A DNA stretch of 44,432 bases, taken from positions 1 to 44,432 of the forward strand of contig JBAXTZ010000030.1 in assembly GCA_037129925.1 (NCBI GenBank). Direction: 5' to 3'. Below the pieces are notes generated by a model. It saw only the letters and a program-made list of their open reading frames with translations. It had not been told where the DNA came from and did no database searches. This DNA is from JBAXTZ01 sp037129925. GTDB taxonomy: Bacteria > Bacillota > Negativicutes > JBAXTZ01. Position 1 is the first letter of the stretch. Every line of letters starts with the position of its first letter. This document shows positions 40,802 to 44,432 of this stretch, piece by piece. The position numbers were made by a program, and so were the translations under genes.

Positions 40802-42088
40802 TCATTTTTTGTTTATCAGTTTTTTTATTTCAAACCATGGCATATCAAATACTCTATTGCTCAAATACCAAGTAGATAAAAAGAATAATAAGTAAGTCAG
40901 TGTCGCCGCCTGAGCTGCCCCTACAATACCATTAGCTCTTATAAGCACATAATTCAACATGATGTTTACAATAGCCGAAAAGAAAGTGATTCCCGTCAAC
41001 ATATAGGTTTTTTGCGAATAAAATATATAGTTGGCAACCATTTTATACATTCCGTTAAGAGCAAATCCAATTGCTATCCATATTATTATTTGTCCAGATT
41101 CACTAAACTTTTCACCAATGAATACATTAATAACCTTTGGTCCGATTAACGATAGCAAGAAAGCTAAAGATAATATGCCTGCAAAATATGCATAAGTAAA
41201 TCGAACTATCTTGATTTTAATTTGCTCTTCACCAGATTTTAATTTTTCATATAACCATGGCACCCAAGCCTGATTGCAAGACGATTCGACAACACTAATT
41301 ATCATACCAATTTGATAACCAACTGCGTATATACCTGCATCAGCAATTCCAACAATATTGGCGATAAATAGCTTATCCATCATAGTGAACACCCAGCCGC
41401 CAAGAGCGTGCGGAACGAGAGGGACTCCAAATTTCAAAGCATTTTTAATATAGGATGAATCAATAGAAAATTTTAGCCATCCATTTCTATAAAGTATGCA
41501 TAATCCCAGAACTGCAAAAATAACAATAGCTGCCAATTGACCTTCAATTCGTCCTTGCCAACCCATCCTCATTCCCACTACCAACCATAGAGATATTCCA
41601 ACATTGGTCAGCGTTTGTGTTATCATAAAAGTTGCATACGAAATGGTCTTTCGCTGAACTTGCCACAAAACCAACACTACTAGTACTATAAACTGACTCG
41701 ATGAAAAAATCGGTAACACCCATAACCATGATTCCGAGAAAAGTGTAATCACGCTAATTTGTTTAGAAAACCAAAATAAGACAACACCGATTATACATGA
41801 ACTAATTAGTAATATCCCGAGACAATTTGTTACATATTTCGGAAAATCAATTGAATCTCGCTCATAGTATTGACGGCAAATAGCTCCGTGAATGCTTAAC
41901 CCTGTCAGCGGATTGAAAAAGCCTACTAAGACCAAAAACATTGATATATAGCCATATTCTATTGGCGATAAATATCTTGTGAGGATTGGTAGTAGTAGAA
42001 ACGGTATCGAAGAATTCACAACGTTTGCTATAGTATATACGCCGGCATTACGAAATAAAGATGAACGCAACAGTTTGTAAATAACCAT
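40802..42088 (-). CDS. Wzx-type polysaccharide flippase
   Basis: About 428 residues from ATG 42088, chosen for AAGGA five nt upstream and because the family pattern begins near there (LFRNAGVYTIANVVNSSIPF then LLPILTRYLSPIEYG). It has about 12 hydrophobic helices typical of the MATE/MOP oligosaccharide flippase family. It should move undecaprenyl-linked repeat units across the membrane for the Wzy-like polymerase encoded at 34036-35250. It lies between the PtmE-type gene and the FkbH-like gene. Confidence 0.9.
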   Translation of the reverse strand: MVIYKLLRSSLFRNAGVYTIANVVNSSIPFLLLPILTRYLSPIEYGYISMFLVLVGFFNPLTGLSIHGAICRQYYERDSIDFPKYVTNCLGILLISSCIIGVVLFWFSKQISVITLFSESWLWVLPIFSSSQFIVLVVLVLWQVQRKTISYATFMITQTLTNVGISLWLVVGMRMGWQGRIEGQLAAIVIFAVLGLCILYRNGWLKFSIDSSYIKNALKFGVPLVPHALGGWVFTMMDKLFIANIVGIADAGIYAVGYQIGMIISVVESSCNQAWVPWLYEKLKSGEEQIKIKIVRFTYAYFAGILSLAFLLSLIGPKVINVFIGEKFSESGQIIIWIAIGFALNGMYKMVANYIFYSQKTYMLTGITFFSAIVNIMLNYVLIRANGIVGAAQAATLTYLLFFLSTWYLSNRVFDMPWFEIKKLINKK

Positions 42089-42153
42089 TTTTTCCTTGCT
42101 TATGATGCTAACATTTTTCAACAATAACATCATCAATAAACATGTATTGGTTG

Positions 42154-43200
42154 TTATTTAAACACTTCAAAAAATTCCATATTCGCTTTATTGTAGTCAT
42201 CTAGATGTCCAATATCTAGCCAGTATTCCCTTACCGGAAATACAGCCGTTGTTAATTGATTATTAATGATGGTTTCGAATAAACTAGTCATATCTAAATA
42301 GCTTCGATTGATCATTTCTAGCACTTCTGGAGATAATACATATATGCCAGCATTGACAAAAAATTCTTGTATGGGTTTTTCATCTATTGCCACGATTTGC
42401 TGTCCATTTAATTTAACTATTCCATAAGGTATTTGAAAACTATATTCACGAACACACATTGTTCCCACAGCTTTTTGGTCAAGATGAAATTTCAGCAAAT
42501 TATTAAAATCGACTTTCGTTAGCAAATCGCCGTTCATCACAATTATTGGTTTATCTGGCTTATTAGGAAGTAAACCCAACGCTCCAGCCGTTCCTCGTCG
42601 AGTATCTTCGCGCAAGTAAACAATTTCAACGCCAAAGTGTGTGCCATCGCCAAAATAATTTTCAATTTGCTCGGACTTATAATTAACAGCAAGATAAAAT
42701 CGTCTAAAACCATTTTTTTTAAAATTGTCAATTATAGTTTCGAGCAGAGGCTTATCGCCAACTGTCAATAAGGGTTTTGGACAACTATCGGTTAGCGGTC
42801 TTAGTCTTGCACCGAGTCCTCCAGCCATTAATACTACCCAATTATCATGTTCTTCCTGCCTTAATAATTCATCTAACACTTCCAAGCCCAGTACTTTTCC
42901 CTGCGCATCAACAATTGGAACATGAAATATCTGTTTGCTTTTCATTACCTCGACAATAACTTCAACATTCGCCTCAACATCAACAACAAACGGCGTTGAG
43001 TTCATAATTTTATCCACCGTGTGTGTCAAAGGAATGCCCTTTAATATTCCTCTTCTAATGTCACCATCAGTAACCGTGCCTAAGAGTTTTTCCTCATTAT
43101 CAACAACCAGAGCAATACGCATAGCGTTGTTATCAATAGCGCTTATCGCGTCAAATATCGTGGAAGATGGCGAAATCAAAACTTTTCTCCAATTTTTCAT
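42154..43200 (-). CDS. CBS-domain sugar nucleotidyltransferase, PtmE-like
   Basis: A 348-residue protein. Residues about 1-115 are two CBS domains (RIALVVDNEEKLLGTVTDGD; FHVPIVDAQGKVLGLEVLDE). Residues about 120-348 are a nucleotidyltransferase: VVLMAGGLGARLRPLTDSCP with KPLLTVGDKPLLE, IVMNGDLLTKVDF, and PVREYWLDIGHLDDYNKAN. This domain order matches PtmE, the GlcN-1-P guanylyltransferase of the GDP-linked legionaminic acid pathway. Its start overlaps the NeuD-type gene by 4 bp. Inference: it supplies a GDP-amino sugar for nonulosonic acid synthesis. Confidence 0.88.
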   Translation of the reverse strand: MKNWRKVLISPSSTIFDAISAIDNNAMRIALVVDNEEKLLGTVTDGDIRRGILKGIPLTHTVDKIMNSTPFVVDVEANVEVIVEVMKSKQIFHVPIVDAQGKVLGLEVLDELLRQEEHDNWVVLMAGGLGARLRPLTDSCPKPLLTVGDKPLLETIIDNFKKNGFRRFYLAVNYKSEQIENYFGDGTHFGVEIVYLREDTRRGTAGALGLLPNKPDKPIIVMNGDLLTKVDFNNLLKFHLDQKAVGTMCVREYSFQIPYGIVKLNGQQIVAIDEKPIQEFFVNAGIYVLSPEVLEMINRSYLDMTSLFETIINNQLTTAVFPVREYWLDIGHLDDYNKANMEFFEVFK

Positions 43201-43835
43201 TGCACAAAAACCACCCTTCCCGGAACACCTACTACAGTTGTTGAATCAGGAACATCTCTTAAAACCACTGTGCCAGCACCAATTGTGCAATTTTTACCAA
43301 TACTGATTCCCTGAACTACAACAGCTCCTGTGCCGATATGTGTGCATTCTCCAACATATACGTTGCCTGACAGAGTTACTCCAGGCGCCAAATGCACGTG
43401 CTTACAAATAACACAGTCGTGATCAACAGAGACTTTTGTATTTATTATCACATTTGAACCAATAACACTATCGGTCTGAATAACGGAACCAGCCATAATT
43501 TGAACACCTTCGCCCAAAACGACCGCAGGCGCGATGACAGCCGATAAATGAATAACGCTGGCAAATTTATAATTTTTCGCAGACAATTCTTCGAAAATAT
43601 CTTTCCTCCTAGTCACAGCTTTTGTGGAGCCTATTCCATTAACTAGCATAATATCTTCTGCCAAAAATTCAAATATCTTGCTGTCATTCCCAACAACTCT
43701 TACATCCATAATTGTTTCGTCAAACAACAGTGGATCTTGTTCAGTGATTCCAATGATTTCCATACCACTTATCAACATCGTACTTAACAATACCTTTGCA
43801 TGACCGCCGCTTCCAATAATTATTAATTTCTTCAT
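43197..43835 (-). CDS. NeuD/PglD-type sugar O- or N-acetyltransferase
   Basis: About 212 residues from ATG 43835, which overlaps the NeuB stop (TAATATG); ATG 43850 is the alternative start. The N-terminal Rossmann-like part (KKLIIIGSGGHAKVLLSTM) is followed by a left-handed beta-helix of hexapeptide repeats. These include the catalytic His region VSVDHDCVICKHVHLAPGVT and a tail of IGKNCTIGAGTVVLRDVPDS. Such enzymes acetylate sialic acids or the 4-amino group of nonulosonic acid precursors (NeuD, LegH, PglD). It sits between NeuB and PtmE-type genes. Confidence 0.88.
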   Translation of the reverse strand: MKKLIIIGSGGHAKVLLSTMLISGMEIIGITEQDPLLFDETIMDVRVVGNDSKIFEFLAEDIMLVNGIGSTKAVTRRKDIFEELSAKNYKFASVIHLSAVIAPAVVLGEGVQIMAGSVIQTDSVIGSNVIINTKVSVDHDCVICKHVHLAPGVTLSGNVYVGECTHIGTGAVVVQGISIGKNCTIGAGTVVLRDVPDSTTVVGVPGRVVFVQ

Positions 43836-43836
43836 A

Positions 43837-44432
43837 TTAAATAAGCTCATCGGCTTTAATATCTCTATCAGCTCTTTTATTAAAATAATCCCAATATAAC
43901 ATTGGTTCTATTCCAGTTCCAGGTCGTTTTACCGTAAGATTATTTACATTAAATAATTCGCCCTTAACTATATCAGAAGTCGCACACAAACTGCGACGCG
44001 CCACTCTACTGTTCCCGATTTCAGAACTAGTTGGTACCTTTACTGTATTACCTATCGCCATTTCTACAAATCGTATCGATTTTATCATTTCACACAATTC
44101 ATTCGGGTTCAAAGAAGCTTTATGATCTGGTCCGATAAAATTTTTATCCAAAGTAAAATGTTTTTCAATAAGTCTAACACCTCTGGCCACCGCTGCTATC
44201 GGAATTACAATACCAGTCGTGTGATCTGAAAATCCGATATCTAAACCGAAAGCAAGTCGCATAGTTTCAATAACTGCTAAATTAACCTCACTATAAGGGC
44301 ATGGATACTCGGTCGTGCAATGAAGCAATTGCACCTTACTCCTAATTGCCTGTTGTCCTGCTTCGGAACAATACGCTTGAGCGAACTTGGTCGCCGTAGG
44401 TTCAATATTCTTGCACGTATAACCAAAAGCTA
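43837..44432 (-). CDS. nonulosonate (sialic/legionaminic acid) synthase, 5' end beyond window
   Basis: The frame is open from the right edge, so only the C-terminal ~198 residues are present. A GTG at 44334 is internal, not the true start: upstream in-frame codons read as NeuB-like sequence (EPTATKFAQAYCSEAG). NeuB landmarks visible: LLHCTTEYPCPYSEVNLAVI, IGFSDHTTGIVIPIAAVARG, RLIEKHFTLDKNFIGPDH with ASLNPNELCEMI, and the C-terminal SAF domain (ARRSLCATSDIVKGE to TVKRPGTGIEP). It condenses phosphoenolpyruvate with a C6 N-acetylated amino sugar. First visible gene of the locus; the operon promoter lies to the right. Confidence 0.93.
   Translation of the reverse strand, partial: AFGYTCKNIEPTATKFAQAYCSEAGQQAIRSKVQLLHCTTEYPCPYSEVNLAVIETMRLAFGLDIGFSDHTTGIVIPIAAVARGVRLIEKHFTLDKNFIGPDHKASLNPNELCEMIKSIRFVEMAIGNTVKVPTSSEIGNSRVARRSLCATSDIVKGELFNVNNLTVKRPGTGIEPMLYWDYFNKRADRDIKADELI

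Noticed and set aside
44334..44432. GTG at 44334 as the real start of the NeuB gene
   Set aside because: The frame continues to the window edge with NeuB-like residues upstream, so the gene is cut by the window instead of starting there.

Overview
Most likely a chromosomal segment of an anaerobic member of the Bacillota (Clostridia or Negativicutes). The pointers are a DUF896/YnzC-type small protein, a MalY/PatB-type C-S lyase, an ECF-transporter S component, a DUF362 ferredoxin-like protein and AGGAGG-type ribosome binding sites. This placement is inferred from gene content, not from a marker gene.

Region 1 (1 to about 5176) is the integrase-proximal end of an integrated mobile element. It holds a sigma-70-like gene interrupted by an in-frame amber codon, an array of DnaA-box-like 11-mers, small helix-turn-helix proteins including an excisionase-like one, a divergent XRE repressor followed by a tyrosine integrase, and a Fic-domain cargo gene bracketed by related palindromes. 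The element ends in three 11-bp direct repeats and a copy of the 3' part of a tRNA-Arg(ACG) gene, read as its right attachment site. The intact tRNA should lie left of the window.

Region 2 (about 5177 to 20500) is chromosomal metabolism. It carries a secreted calcineurin-like phosphoesterase, an ECF S component, a cytoplasmic GH20 hexosaminidase next to a CE2-like SGNH esterase, a CoA-type Nudix hydrolase next to ApbE, and a DUF896 protein with a TSUP permease. A four-gene unit follows (dipeptide epimerase, POT peptide transporter, BMP-type lipoprotein, TPR-GT9 protein), then a DUF362 iron-sulfur protein and a PatB-type C-S lyase. The epimerase and transporter fit salvage of murein or other peptides.

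Region 3 (about 20495 to the right edge) is a large surface-polysaccharide locus, almost all on the minus strand, ending in a strong terminator at 20473-20500. It encodes nonulosonic acid (legionaminic/sialic type) synthesis: NeuB, a NeuD-type acetyltransferase, a PtmE-type CBS nucleotidyltransferase, a NeuA/LegF-type cytidylyltransferase and a PtmA-like SDR. It also encodes a sialyltransferase-like protein, a Wzx flippase, a Wzy-like polymerase, and a UDP-L-FucNAc cassette (FnlA, FnlB, FnlC and a WbuB-like transferase). Two PglC-type initiating sugar transferases, a DegT aminotransferase and decorating enzymes (FkbH-like, two FemAB/GNAT-like, ATP-grasp, HAD) complete it. Together these suggest a Wzy-dependent glycan containing L-FucNAc and a nonulosonic acid, probably with amino-acid or acyl decorations. 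The DNA from about 22.6 kb rightward is visibly more A+T-rich than region 2, which fits cassette acquisition.

The most unusual items are: a degenerate 17-bp repeat family present both inside the FnlB-like gene and in the spacer upstream of it; a FemAB-like/ATP-grasp fusion overlapping a HAD gene; the 11-bp phased DnaA-box-like array in the mobile element; and the amber-split sigma-like gene.
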